Assembly (NCBI GenBank): GCA_963847965.1
Contig: CAWKCG010000036.1
Coordinates: 62,001-126,000, forward strand
Source of the DNA: Palsa-504 sp963847965
Lineage (GTDB): Bacteria > Actinomycetota > Actinomycetes > Streptosporangiales > Streptosporangiaceae
Direction: 5' to 3'
Length of the DNA stretch: 64,000 bases
Numbering within the stretch: the stretch's first letter is position 1; each line of letters opens with the position of its first letter. Below the pieces are notes generated by a model that did no database searches, had not been told where the DNA came from, and worked only from the letters and a program-made list of their open reading frames with translations. Below, piece after piece: positions 25,959 through 34,324 of the stretch. The translations under genes were made by a program, and so were the position numbers.

Positions 25959-26432
25959 ATGACCGGGCCCAACGTGCGGTCGTCAAGCCGCCGTGCTGTG
26001 CTAGCCAGCGCCTGCGCCGCGTGTGCCGCGACACTGGCCGGATGCGCTCGTTACGGCACGAGCAACGGACTCGCCGGCTCGCCCGCCCAGGGCGGCGCGT
26101 ATCCGTCAACGGCTGCAACCGGGTCGTCGGCGGGCGCGAGCGGGCCCGTCGTCCTGGCCAAGACGACCGACATCCCCGTCGGCGGCGGCACGGTCCTCAC
26201 CGCGCAGAAGATCGTGATCACGCAGCCGACGGCCGGTACCTTCCACGCGTTCACCGCTATCTGCACCCATCAGGGCTGCATCGTCAACGCGGTGTCCGGC
26301 GGCACCATCAACTGCCCGTGTCACGGCAGCAGGTACAGCATCGTCAACGGATCAGTCGTGAGGGGTCCGGCCCCCCTTCCGCTAGCCGCGGTGAGCATCC
26401 TGGTTCAGGGCACCTCGATCGTTCAGGCGTAA
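25959..26432 (+). CDS. Rieske [2Fe-2S] lipoprotein
   Basis: 157 residues. The N-terminus has a double-arginine export signal (SSRRAVLASA) and a lipobox (LAGC), consistent with Tat export and lipid anchoring. The cluster-binding motifs CTHQGC and CPCHGS are both complete, spaced normally for a low-molecular-weight Rieske protein, followed by the glycine/proline loop VVRGPAPLPL. It carries electrons on the outer face of the membrane and is coupled to the DUF6529 gene 11 bp upstream. Similar small Rieske proteins occur near cytochrome and copper genes in actinobacteria. Confidence 0.9.
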   Translation: MTGPNVRSSSRRAVLASACAACAATLAGCARYGTSNGLAGSPAQGGAYPSTAATGSSAGASGPVVLAKTTDIPVGGGTVLTAQKIVITQPTAGTFHAFTAICTHQGCIVNAVSGGTINCPCHGSRYSIVNGSVVRGPAPLPLAAVSILVQGTSIVQA

Positions 26433-26455
26433 CACGGGGCGGTAGCTTTCCCTGA

Positions 26456-27085
26456 GTGACCCGTGCACCCATCTCGCTGCCTGGCCGGACCGTCCTCGTC
26501 GACTACGGGGAGGTCATCTCGCTGGCGCCGTCCGCCGGCGACCGGGCGGTGATCGCCGGCCTGGCCGGGGTCGGCCGCGACACCGAGCCGTTCTGGCGCG
26601 CCTACTTCGCCCACCGGGACGGCCTGGACCAGGGCAGCGCGGGCGTCACGGCGTACTGGCAGGCGATCGCCGACGACCTCGGCGTCAGCTGGGACATCGC
26701 GCGGGTGCACGAGCTGTGGGCGGCGGACTTCCGCAGCTGGCTGTCCATCAATCCGGGCACCGTCGAGGTGCTCGCCGACCTGGCGGCCGGCGGCACCAGG
26801 CTGGCGCTGCTATCCAACGCGGGCCCGGATTTCGGCAGCTATTTCCGGCACGGCCCGCTCGGGGACTTCTTCTCGGCGTGCTACGTCAGCGGCGAACTCG
26901 GCCTGCTCAAGCCGGACCCCAAGATCTACCAGCACGTGCTGGACGACCTGGGCATCAGCGCGGCCGAGGCCGTGTTCATCGACGACCGCGAGGCGAACGT
27001 CCGCGGCGCGCAGGCGCTCGGCATCACCGGCCACCTGTTCACCGGTGCGACCGTGCTGCGCGCCTTCCTCGCCTCGCTCCGCTAA
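26456..27085 (+). CDS. HAD-superfamily hydrolase
   Basis: 209 residues from GTG 26456. Motifs appear in order: I VLVDYGEVIS (nucleophile Asp; the usual second acidic position is a Glu at +3), II LLSNAGP, III KPDPKIYQHV (Lys) and IV FIDDREANV (two Asp). The cap region lies between motifs I and II. Members dephosphorylate small phosphate esters or dehalogenate small acids; the DYGEV variant of motif I is common in actinobacterial HAD-IA proteins. It follows the Rieske gene by 23 bp but has no evident functional link. Confidence 0.87.
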   Translation: MTRAPISLPGRTVLVDYGEVISLAPSAGDRAVIAGLAGVGRDTEPFWRAYFAHRDGLDQGSAGVTAYWQAIADDLGVSWDIARVHELWAADFRSWLSINPGTVEVLADLAAGGTRLALLSNAGPDFGSYFRHGPLGDFFSACYVSGELGLLKPDPKIYQHVLDDLGISAAEAVFIDDREANVRGAQALGITGHLFTGATVLRAFLASLR

Positions 27086-27143
27086 GCCGGGCTACCCTCG
27101 GTGACCGGACTCGGCCGGATGTCACAGTCCCCGGCTACGGTAC

Positions 27144-27311
27144 GGCTACACCACCGGGTTCTGGGTCGCGGCGGCCATCTTCGCCGCGGGCGCGGTGATC
27201 TGCGGCACGCTGTTCCGCTTCGGCCCGCTCCGCGCCCCCGCCTCCGCGGCGGCCGGCCCGGCCGGGACAGCCGTGCCGCAGGCCAGCGACGCACCGGTCA
27301 TGCACGTCTGA
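27144..27311 (+). pseudogene. C-terminal tail of an MFS transporter (remnant)
   Basis: 56 codons ending in TGA 27309-27311 encode GYTTGFWVAAAIFAAGAVIC and GTLFRFGPLR, the last membrane segment and tail of a DHA2-type efflux transporter, followed by an Ala/Pro-rich end. No start or upstream transporter sequence is present. It is a relic, distinct from the N-terminal fragment at 21415-21714. Confidence 0.5.
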
Positions 27312-27341
27312 ACCCGGCCCTGCTCGACGGTTCCCTGAGCG

Positions 27342-27851
27342 CTACATCCCGTACGAGTAGGTGGACGTGGGCGTCGGCATGGGCGTCGTCGGCGTGGGCT
27401 TCGGCTTCGGCGCCGGCGCGTGCCACGGGGTCGGCCGGACGACCTTGAACTCCGCGTTGGCGTGGTTCTGATGTGCCCTTGCTCCGGCGAACAGGTACAG
27501 CGGCCAGCCGTTGTAGGTGACCTGGCCGTTGATCCTGCCGAACTTCCCGCCGATCTTGACGCCGCTGGCCAGGACCGGGACGCCGCGCACCGGCGGCCAG
27601 ATGGCCGCGCACGGCCCGGTGCAGGTGCCGGCGTGACCCGCCCGGTCACCGGTGAAGGTGTACACCACCTGGCCTGAGCCCTCCACGAGCACGTCGCCCT
27701 TGACGCCGGTGATGTGCTGCTCCCTGAACACCACCGCGTTCTTGGGGGTGTGCTGCGGCGCCCCGAACGCCGACGATGCACCCCACCAGGACCCCGCCAC
27801 CAGCGCCGCTGACACCACGCCCAGCGCTGCCGTACGCAAACCAGCACGCAT
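27342..27851 (-). CDS. Secreted COG4315-type repeat protein
   Basis: 169 residues. A signal peptide (LRTAALGVVSAALVAGSWWG) is followed by the paired secreted-repeat motif: VVYTFTGDRAGHAGTCTGPC and PLYLFAGARAHQNHANAEF, each with the aromatic-rich Y-x-[FWY]-x-x-D-like core; two cysteines flank AAIW. The C-terminus is a Pro/Thr linker ending in YSYGM. The family is of unknown function, often annotated as lipoproteins with a Yx(FWY)xxD motif. The gene stands alone on the minus strand. Confidence 0.82.
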   Translation of the reverse strand: MRAGLRTAALGVVSAALVAGSWWGASSAFGAPQHTPKNAVVFREQHITGVKGDVLVEGSGQVVYTFTGDRAGHAGTCTGPCAAIWPPVRGVPVLASGVKIGGKFGRINGQVTYNGWPLYLFAGARAHQNHANAEFKVVRPTPWHAPAPKPKPTPTTPMPTPTSTYSYGM

Positions 27852-27973
27852 GATCCGCTCCCATCCGTGATCCGGTTTCCCGGTATGTCGGTCTCTCTCC
27901 CCTACGGGATACGGGCCGCCGGCCGGAGTGGTTCACGATGCCCGCCAGCGACGGCGAGGCCGCGCTGGTACGT

Positions 27974-29527
27974 TCAGGGCCGGGTGCCGAACGAGGGCGG
28001 GCCCGGGCTGGCCGGCAAGGCGGCGTAGGCGTCGTGGACCCAGTTGCACAACAGGGGCCTGGTCTCGCGCGGATCGATGATCTCCTCGACGCCGAACCGC
28101 TCGGCGGTCCGCAGCGGGCTGCGCACGGCGTCGAGCCGCGCTCGGATGTCGGCCAGGGTCGCCGCCGGATCTTCCGCGCGTTCCAGTTCAGCCCGGTAGG
28201 CAGCCTCGATCCCGCCTTCGACCGGGAGCGAGCCCCAGTCGGCTGAGGGCCAGGCCCACCGGCGGATCAGGCGGTGCCGGTTGGTCAGGCCCGCGCCGCC
28301 GACGCCGAAGACGCGGCGCACGATGACCTCGGCACCTGGCCCGGTTGACTGGTAGACGGCGCTGATCGCGCGCACGCCGTACCGGATGGTGGCGCGCTGC
28401 TCGGCGCGGGTGCCGATCAGCAGACCCGGCTGGTCGGTGAACGTCACGACCGGCAGGTGGAACGTCGAGCACAGATCGGCCAGCCGGGTCACCGCCTCCG
28501 CGCCTTCGACGGTGAGGCAGCCTCCGGCCGCGTACGGGTCGCCGGCCACGACGCCGACCGGATGACCATCCAGGCGGGCCAGCGCGGTCACGATCGATCC
28601 GCCGTAACGCTGCACCTCCATGATCGAGCCGAGGTCGAAGACCGCCCGCAGGATGTCCCGGATCCGGTAGGGCTGGCGGCGGTCACGGGGTATCGCGGAC
28701 AGCAGCGCGTCTTCTCGCCGCCCGGGCGGATCCTCGCCGGGTATCACCGGCGGCAGCTGGTACGCGCTTTGCGGCAGGTACGACAGGAAGCCCCTGATCA
28801 TGCCGAACGCCTCTTGCTCCGACGCCGCCACCAGGTCCACGGCGCCATTACGGCCGTGCACCGCCGCCCCGCCCAGCTCTTCCTTGGTGACGTCTTCCCC
28901 GGCTCCGCTGCGCACCACGGGCGGTCCGGCGACGAACAACTGCGCTATGCCGTCAACCAGCACCGACAGGTGCGCGGCGCAGAGCCTGGCCGCGCCAAGG
29001 CCGGCGACCGGGCCCAGGCCCGCGGCGACGACCGGCACAGTCGACAGGTTGTCGACGACGTAATCCCAGCCGGGATTGACCGGAACGTAGGTCCGGCCCA
29101 TTTGCTCGAGCATCTTCACGCTGCCGCCCCCGCCGGTGCCTTCGACCAGGCGCACCAGGGGCAGCCTCAGCTGATTGGCCAGCTGCTCGGCGTAGACCTG
29201 CTTGCCCGCGATCGCGGCATCGGCGGCGCCGCCGCGGATGGTGAAATCGTCACCGCCCACCACCACCTTGCGGCCGTTTATCCGGCCGGTTCCCGTGACG
29301 AAGTTGGCCGGCGTGAAGTCCTCCAGCCCGCCCCCGCTGTCGTACACGGCCGTTCCCGCCAGCGTCCCGATCTCACGGAACGAGCCGTCGTCGAGCAGCG
29401 CCGCAAGGCGCTCCCGCACCGTGAGCCGACCCGCGTCATGCTGACGCCGGATCTTCTCCGGGCCGCCCATCCGCTCGGCCAGGTCCCGCCGGCGGCGCAC
29501 GTCATCAAGTTCCGGTTGCCACGTCAT
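27974..29527 (-). CDS. Acyl-CoA carboxylase carboxyltransferase (beta) subunit
   Basis: 517 residues from ATG 29527 (MTWQPELDDVRRRRDLAERM). The N-terminal carboxyltransferase domain shows HDAGRLTVRERLAALLDDGS, GTGRINGRKVVVGGDDFT and VRLVEGTGGGGSV; the C-terminal domain has PYRIRDILRAVFDLGS, VAGDPYAAGGCLTVEGAEAV and VTFTDQPGLLIGT. Such subunits move carboxybiotin CO2 to an acyl-CoA (acetyl-, propionyl- or methylcrotonyl-CoA). No biotin carboxylase or biotin carrier gene is next to it, so it must borrow them or use a distant complex. The glycine-rich oxyanion segments look intact. Confidence 0.88.
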   Translation of the reverse strand: MTWQPELDDVRRRRDLAERMGGPEKIRRQHDAGRLTVRERLAALLDDGSFREIGTLAGTAVYDSGGGLEDFTPANFVTGTGRINGRKVVVGGDDFTIRGGAADAAIAGKQVYAEQLANQLRLPLVRLVEGTGGGGSVKMLEQMGRTYVPVNPGWDYVVDNLSTVPVVAAGLGPVAGLGAARLCAAHLSVLVDGIAQLFVAGPPVVRSGAGEDVTKEELGGAAVHGRNGAVDLVAASEQEAFGMIRGFLSYLPQSAYQLPPVIPGEDPPGRREDALLSAIPRDRRQPYRIRDILRAVFDLGSIMEVQRYGGSIVTALARLDGHPVGVVAGDPYAAGGCLTVEGAEAVTRLADLCSTFHLPVVTFTDQPGLLIGTRAEQRATIRYGVRAISAVYQSTGPGAEVIVRRVFGVGGAGLTNRHRLIRRWAWPSADWGSLPVEGGIEAAYRAELERAEDPAATLADIRARLDAVRSPLRTAERFGVEEIIDPRETRPLLCNWVHDAYAALPASPGPPSFGTRP

Positions 29528-29596
29528 AACCACAGAAGCTAACCAACGCCGCCGGAGAACGCGATGGCGCATGGCGCCCGGGCGGCGCCTGCGCTG

Positions 29597-30955
29597 TCAC
29601 ATGCCGGCGATGAGCTTGTCGACCCGCTCGTCCACCGAACAGAACGGGTCCTTGCACAGCACGGTCCGCTGCGCCTGGTCGTTCAGCTTGAGGTGCACCC
29701 AGTCGACGGTGAAGTCGCGCCGCTTCTCCTGGGCCCGGCGGATGAAGTCACCGCGCAGCTTCGCCCGCGTGGTCTGCGGCGGGACCGACTTGGCCTGGAA
29801 GACGTCCAGATCCCGGGTGACGCGATCCACGGCGCCGTCGCGCTGCAGCAGGTAGTACAGGCCGCGGCCGCGGCGGATGTCGTGGTAGGCGAGGTCCAGC
29901 TGGGCGACCCGAGGCGCCGACAGCGGCAGGTCGTGCCTGGCCCGGTACCGCTCGATCAGCTGGTACTTGGTGACCCAGTCGACCTCCCGCGCGATCTTGT
30001 CGAGGTTCCCGGTCTCGATCGCCCCGAGCGTCCGCTCCCATATCTCGAGCACCCACTCGCCGGCCGCGTCGAGCCCGTTCCTGGTGGCGAAGTCGGATAC
30101 GCGGGTCAGGTACTCGTACTGGATCTCCAGCGCGCTCATCTCGCGCCCGTTCGCCAGGCGGACCCGGCCGCGCCCGGTCATGTCGTGGCTGACCTCGCGG
30201 ATCGCGCGGGGCGCGTTATCCAGGCCCAGGTCACGCGGCACCACGCCGGCCTCGATCATCCGCAGCAGCAGGCCGGTGGCGCCGACCTTGAGCAGCGTGG
30301 TGGTCTCGCTCATGTTGGAGTCGCCGACGATCACGTGCAGCCGCCGCCACCGCTCGGCGTCCGCGTGGGGCTCGTCCCTGGTGTTGACGATGGGGCGGGA
30401 CCGGGTCGTGGCCGACGAGACGCTCTCCCAGATGTGTTCGGCGCGCTGGCTCATGCAGTACACCGCGCCGCGCGGGGTCTGCAGCACCTTCCCAGCGCCG
30501 CAGATCAGCTGCCGGGTGACCAGGAACGGCGTCAGGACGTCCATCAGCCTGCCGAGGTCCCCGTGCCTGGGGACCAGGTAGTTCTCGTGGCAGCCGTAGG
30601 AGTTCCCCGCCGAGTCCGTGTTGTTCTTGAACAGGTAGATGTCCCCGGCGATCCCTTCCTCCCGCAGCCGGCGGTCGGCGTCCACCAGCAGCCCCTCGAG
30701 GATGCGCTCGCCCGCCTTGTCGTGCGCGACCAGGTCCACGATGCTGTCGCACTCCGGGGTCGCGTACTCGGGATGACTGCCTACGTCCAGGTAGAGCCGC
30801 GCGCCGTTCCTGAGGAAGACGTTGCTGCTCCGGCCCCAGGACACCACGCGCCGGAACAGGTAGCGCGCCACCTCGTCCGGCGACAGCCGCCGCTGCCCCT
30901 GGAAGGTACAGGTGACGCCGTACTCGGTCTCGATGCCGAATATCCGCCGGTCCAC
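29597..30955 (-). CDS. pafA: Pup--protein ligase PafA
   Basis: 452 residues, the usual length. The start MDRRIFGIETEYGVTCTF, the active-site region ARLYLDVGSHPEYATPECDS (aspartate base), FKNNTDSAGNSYGCHENYL, QTPRGAVYCMSQRAEHIWE and the C-terminal GDFIRRAQEKRRDFTVDW are all diagnostic. PafA uses ATP to join the C-terminal glutamate of Pup to lysines of target proteins for the mycobacterial-type proteasome. Here the neighbours are a carboxyltransferase and a PPK2; prcBA, pup and dop are not in the window on the upstream side, where they normally are nearby in actinobacteria. Confidence 0.96.
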   Translation of the reverse strand: MDRRIFGIETEYGVTCTFQGQRRLSPDEVARYLFRRVVSWGRSSNVFLRNGARLYLDVGSHPEYATPECDSIVDLVAHDKAGERILEGLLVDADRRLREEGIAGDIYLFKNNTDSAGNSYGCHENYLVPRHGDLGRLMDVLTPFLVTRQLICGAGKVLQTPRGAVYCMSQRAEHIWESVSSATTRSRPIVNTRDEPHADAERWRRLHVIVGDSNMSETTTLLKVGATGLLLRMIEAGVVPRDLGLDNAPRAIREVSHDMTGRGRVRLANGREMSALEIQYEYLTRVSDFATRNGLDAAGEWVLEIWERTLGAIETGNLDKIAREVDWVTKYQLIERYRARHDLPLSAPRVAQLDLAYHDIRRGRGLYYLLQRDGAVDRVTRDLDVFQAKSVPPQTTRAKLRGDFIRRAQEKRRDFTVDWVHLKLNDQAQRTVLCKDPFCSVDERVDKLIAGM

Positions 30956-31114
30956 GCACCCAACCTACGTGCCCGCGCCGCTGGCGTCACGACCCTCCTG
31001 TTACGGCGAACGCCAATCCGGGTAAGTCGGTTGAGGGTTCGACCTGGCCCGGGGCGGCTCAACCGGCCGTTCGGCCTAAGTGTTTTTAATCGATTGAGGC
31101 CGGAGGCGCAGCGA

Positions 31115-31909
31115 ATGGTTCGCAGGGGCGGCGTACTGGCCGGACTGGACCTGAGCCTGAGGCTCACCCCGGCGCAGGAAGAGGTCCGGCTGGCCGCTGC
31201 GCAGAGCCGACTGCTGCACCTGCGGCTGGTCCTGGGCGCCCAGATCGGGGATCCGCTGCGGCTGGGGCCGCCGGTATGCGTGGTCTTCGAGGGGTGGGAC
31301 GCCTCCGGCAAGGGCGGTGCGATCAAGCGGCTGGTCGCGCCGCTGGACCCGCGGCACGTCCGGGTCGCCCAGTTCGGCGCGCCCACCTACGACGAGAAAC
31401 GCCATCATTTCCTCTGGCGGTTCTGGCCGACGCTGCCCGGCTGGGGGGGCATGGCGGTGCTGGACCGGTCGTGGTACGGCCGCGTCCTGGTCGAGCGGGT
31501 CGAGGGCTTCGCCACTGAGGAGCAGTGGCGGCGCGCCTACCGGGAGATCGTCGACTTCGAGCGGACGCTGGCCGACGAGGGCATGATCATGGTCAAGTTC
31601 TGGCTGCACCTGTCGCACGCCGAGCAGCTCAAGCGGTTCAAGGCGCGGGAGCGCGACCCGCTGAAGGCCTGGAAGCTGACCGAGGAAGACTGGCGGAACC
31701 GCGAGAAGCGGCGGCAGTACGAGCAGGCCGTGGAGGAGATGCTGGAGCAGACCGATCACGCGGCCGCTCGGTGGGTGCTCATCGAGGCCGAGGACAAGCG
31801 GTGGGCCAGGGTCAAGGTGGCCGAGTCGGTCGTCGCGGCCATCGAGGCGGGCATGGCGGCGCGGGACATGCCGGTCCCGCAGGAACCCCGGGGGGCAGGC
31901 CCGCCTTAG
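31115..31909 (+). CDS. Polyphosphate kinase 2 family protein
   Basis: 264 residues from ATG 31115, with a GGAGG site 10 bp ahead. The P-loop GWDASGKGGAIKRL (Walker A), the lid YDEKRHHFLWRFW, Walker B-like VLDRSWYGRVLVERVEGF and KFWLHLSHAEQLKRFKARE match PPK2 enzymes, which phosphorylate nucleoside mono- or diphosphates with polyphosphate. Its size indicates a single-domain (class I or III) member. It is divergent from pafA, sharing about 160 bp of promoter region. Confidence 0.92.
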   Translation: MVRRGGVLAGLDLSLRLTPAQEEVRLAAAQSRLLHLRLVLGAQIGDPLRLGPPVCVVFEGWDASGKGGAIKRLVAPLDPRHVRVAQFGAPTYDEKRHHFLWRFWPTLPGWGGMAVLDRSWYGRVLVERVEGFATEEQWRRAYREIVDFERTLADEGMIMVKFWLHLSHAEQLKRFKARERDPLKAWKLTEEDWRNREKRRQYEQAVEEMLEQTDHAAARWVLIEAEDKRWARVKVAESVVAAIEAGMAARDMPVPQEPRGAGPP

Positions 31910-32054
31910 CGGCCGGCGGGTCCCACCTGGACGTTGCGCGCCGACCTGGTGCCGGCACCGGCTCCGGCGAGCCGGGCCGCCCAGGTTGGCCGGCATCTAC
32001 GCCGGGACCGGCCGACAAGGGAGCCGGCGTTTCCTCAGTGCTTGGATGGGGGGC

Positions 32055-32513
32055 ATGACAGCTGAGCAGGAAGCGGCGCGGGTGGCCAGTGCCAGCCGGG
32101 AGATCGCCGCTGAGCCGGGCCCGATCTTCGAGCTGATCGCCGATCCGGCTGCGCAGCCGCGCTGGGACGGCAACGACAACCTGGCGGCCGCGCCGGCCGG
32201 GCAGCGCGTGCGCCGCGTCGGCGACGTGTTCACGATGACGCTGACCGGGGGCGCCATCAGGGAGAATCACGTGGTGGAGTTCGAGGAGGGCCGGCGGATC
32301 GCCTGGACGCCGGCCGAGCCTGGGCGGGAGCCGCCCGGTCACCTGTGGCGCTGGACACTAGAGCCGGCCGGCGCGTCCCGCACCCGGGTCACGCACACCT
32401 ACGACTGGACCCGGCTGACCGATGAGAACCGCTTCGCGCGGGCCCGGGCCACCACGGCCGACCGCCTCCGCGCGTCGCTGGACCTGCTCGCGATCCTGGC
32501 CGAGGAACCCTGA
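32055..32513 (+). CDS. SRPBCC family protein
   Basis: 152 residues. ATG 32055 is chosen; an ATG at 32046 is also in frame. The pattern SREIAAEPGPIFELIADPAA, then VVEFEEGRRIAWTPAEPG and HLWRWTLEPAGASRTRVTHT with a C-terminal helix fits the polyketide cyclase/AHSA1-type START-like fold. No catalytic residues can be named. It lies 15 bp ahead of the Cds1-like gene and may be cotranscribed. Confidence 0.8.
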   Translation: MTAEQEAARVASASREIAAEPGPIFELIADPAAQPRWDGNDNLAAAPAGQRVRRVGDVFTMTLTGGAIRENHVVEFEEGRRIAWTPAEPGREPPGHLWRWTLEPAGASRTRVTHTYDWTRLTDENRFARARATTADRLRASLDLLAILAEEP

Positions 32514-32528
32514 ATCTACAATCCCGGT

Positions 32529-33650
32529 ATGTCCCGCTACGGCACCGCCGCGCACCTGATTGACTGCCAGCCCGCGACCGTCATCGACCGGAACTGGACC
32601 GCGATGGCGGTCCACCGGCTGGAGGCCGACGCGCGCCGGAGTTCGGACACGCACCTGAGGAGAACGCCGCTGGCGGGGCCCGTACAGCTGTACCTCAAGG
32701 ATGAGTCCACCCACCCGACCGGCTCGCTCAAGCACCGGCTGGCCCGGTCGTTGTTCCTTTACGCGCTCTGCAACGGGTGGATCGGCCCCGCGACGACGGT
32801 GGTCGAGGCGTCGAGCGGGTCCACCGCGGTGTCCGAGGGCTACTTCGCCCGGCTGATCGGGGTGCCCTTCGTGGCCGTGATGTCGCGCGCGACCAGCCCC
32901 GCCAAGATCGCGCTCATCGAGCGCGAGGGCGGCCGCTGCCATCTCATCGACGACGCGACGGCCGTCTCTGACGTCGCGGCCCAGCTGGCCCGGGAGCTAG
33001 GCGGGCACTTCATCGACCAGTTCACGTACGCCGAGCGCGCCACGGACTGGCGCGGTAACAACAACATCGCCGAGTCGACGTTCGCCCAGATGGCCTACGA
33101 GCCGCACAGCATCCCGTCCTGGATCGTCGTCGGCGCCGGAACCGGAGGTACGGCGGCCACGTTCGGCCGGTACCTGCGGCTGCGCGGCACGGCCACCAGG
33201 TTGTGCGTCGTGGACCCCGAGGGCTCGGCTTTCCTCCCGTTCTACCAGGGCCGGGTGGCCGGCGGGGCCGCGTCGCGCATCGAAGGCATCGGGCGGGCGC
33301 GAGTCGAGCCGTCGTTCGTCCCGAGCGTCGTGGACCGGATGCTCGGGATCCCCGACGGCGCCTCGGTCGCGACCATGCGCTTCCTGAACCGCCGCCTGGG
33401 TGTCTCCGCCGGCCCCTCAACCGGCACCAACGTCTTCGGTGCCCTGCGGCTCGTCTGCGAGATGTCCGCGGATCAGGAATTCGGCTCCATCGTCACCCTC
33501 ATGTGCGACAGCGGCGACCGGTATACCAAAACGTACGACGACGACGCCTGGCTCAAGGAGCAGGGAATCGACATCGAGCCCTATGCGCCCGTGGTCGAAC
33601 GGGCCTGGGACGATCAGGTCTGGGACGATCGGGTCTGGGACGCCGGCTAG
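32529..33650 (+). CDS. PLP-dependent cysteine synthase-family protein, Cds1-like
   Basis: 373 residues. Fold-type II PLP motifs: KDESTHPTGSLKHRLARSL (the Lys binds PLP), SSGSTAVSEGYFARLIGVPF (substrate loop), and VGAGTGGTAATFGRYLR (phosphate loop). Length and the C-terminal GDRYTKTYDDDAWLKEQGID match the mycobacterial L-cysteine desulfhydrase Cds1 better than CysK or CysM. It would release H2S, pyruvate and ammonia from cysteine. The C-terminus ends with an unusual WDDQVWDDRVWDAG duplication. A strong terminator follows. Confidence 0.85.
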   Translation: MSRYGTAAHLIDCQPATVIDRNWTAMAVHRLEADARRSSDTHLRRTPLAGPVQLYLKDESTHPTGSLKHRLARSLFLYALCNGWIGPATTVVEASSGSTAVSEGYFARLIGVPFVAVMSRATSPAKIALIEREGGRCHLIDDATAVSDVAAQLARELGGHFIDQFTYAERATDWRGNNNIAESTFAQMAYEPHSIPSWIVVGAGTGGTAATFGRYLRLRGTATRLCVVDPEGSAFLPFYQGRVAGGAASRIEGIGRARVEPSFVPSVVDRMLGIPDGASVATMRFLNRRLGVSAGPSTGTNVFGALRLVCEMSADQEFGSIVTLMCDSGDRYTKTYDDDAWLKEQGIDIEPYAPVVERAWDDQVWDDRVWDAG

Positions 33651-33673
33651 CCCGGTTTTGTGCCGAGACGGCA

Positions 33674-33714
33674 GAAGCGGAGGGTCCCTCCGGCGGACCC
33701 TCCGCTTCTTTTTC
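33674..33714 (+). terminator. Strong intrinsic terminator
   Basis: A perfect 14-bp stem GAAGCGGAGGGTCC (33674-33687) and GGACCCTCCGCTTC (33695-33708), 7-nt loop, followed by TTTTTCT. It ends the Cds1-like transcript and lies 24 bp from the stop of the convergent DUF397 gene. Confidence 0.9.
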
Positions 33715-33737
33715 TGGCCGGCAGTTATCGCCCGCGG

Positions 33738-33974
33738 TCAGATTCTGCCGAATTTATCGAATTCTCCGTTTCGCACGCCGCCGAGAAACGCGTGCCATTC
33801 GTCCGGGGTGAATCGGAGGACCGGTCCTTCGGAGTCCCTGCTGTTGCGAACGCCGATCCCGTTCCCGGGCAGGCTCGCCACCTCGACGCAGTTTCCGTTG
33901 GAGAAACTCAGAGAGCTCTTAACCCAGTCAGAACCCGACCCCTCGGGCGCACTTCCGTGCGTAGTTCTTCCCAC
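33738..33974 (-). CDS. DUF397 domain protein
   Basis: 78 residues from GTG 33974. The family core WVKSSLSFSNGNCVEVASLP, VRNSRDSEGPVLRFTPDEWH and FLGGVRNGEFD is complete. DUF397 proteins are small partners of XRE/DUF5753 regulators in actinobacteria (the whiJ-type and abaA-type systems) and are thought to antagonise the DNA-binding partner, affecting development and secondary metabolism. The partner gene is just upstream on the same strand, separated by 350 bp. Confidence 0.88.
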   Translation of the reverse strand: MGRTTHGSAPEGSGSDWVKSSLSFSNGNCVEVASLPGNGIGVRNSRDSEGPVLRFTPDEWHAFLGGVRNGEFDKFGRI

Positions 33975-34324
33975 GTCACTACCTCACTGATTGTTGGAGA
34001 ATGCCCCGAATTGCGCAACTACGAGATGTAGCTTGGACCCCACTCATCGTAGTTGCCGAATTTTGAGACTAGCAGCACTACTGGCACTCGGGGTCCTTCT
34101 GGCCTCAAATAGCACTGCGGCCCAGTGAATGTTTGTTGGACCCACGGCGTACCGTACACCCCAGGATGCGCGGATTTGGCGCGCCACGCCGGTTCGGCGC
34201 GCCGGCGTGGCGCGCGCAATTCCGGCCCAAAGGCGTCAGGTTTCCTCGTCGCCAGCCGGCCGGGGAATGGCCTCAGCCGACCGGCGGTCACCGGCGACGA
34301 CCAGGGGCGAGCCGCAGGCGCGGG
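33975..34324. other. Gap between DUF397 and XRE genes, with an inverted repeat
   Basis: 350 bp with no supportable gene. It is markedly less GC-rich than its surroundings between 33990 and 34140. It contains the perfect 14-bp inverted repeat described separately. It probably carries the DUF397 promoter. Confidence 0.45.
34179..34215. repeat. Perfect 14-bp inverted repeat in the DUF397/XRE gap
   Basis: GCGCGCCACGCCGG (34179-34192) and CCGGCGTGGCGCGC (34202-34215) with a 9-nt spacer TTCGGCGCG. It lies 110 bp after the stop of the XRE regulator gene. It may be its terminator or an operator for the XRE protein upstream of DUF397; there is no T-run. Confidence 0.6.

Noticed and set aside
21415..27311. 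The MFS N-terminal (21415-21714) and C-terminal (27144-27311) fragments as halves of one inverted gene
   Set aside because: They are on opposite strands 5 kb apart with intact unrelated genes between them, and no junction sequence links them.
29564..31909. Very long + strand frame running through pafA into PPK2
   Set aside because: Only the part from 31115 is PPK2; the rest is the antisense of pafA. The start with a ribosome site is 31115.
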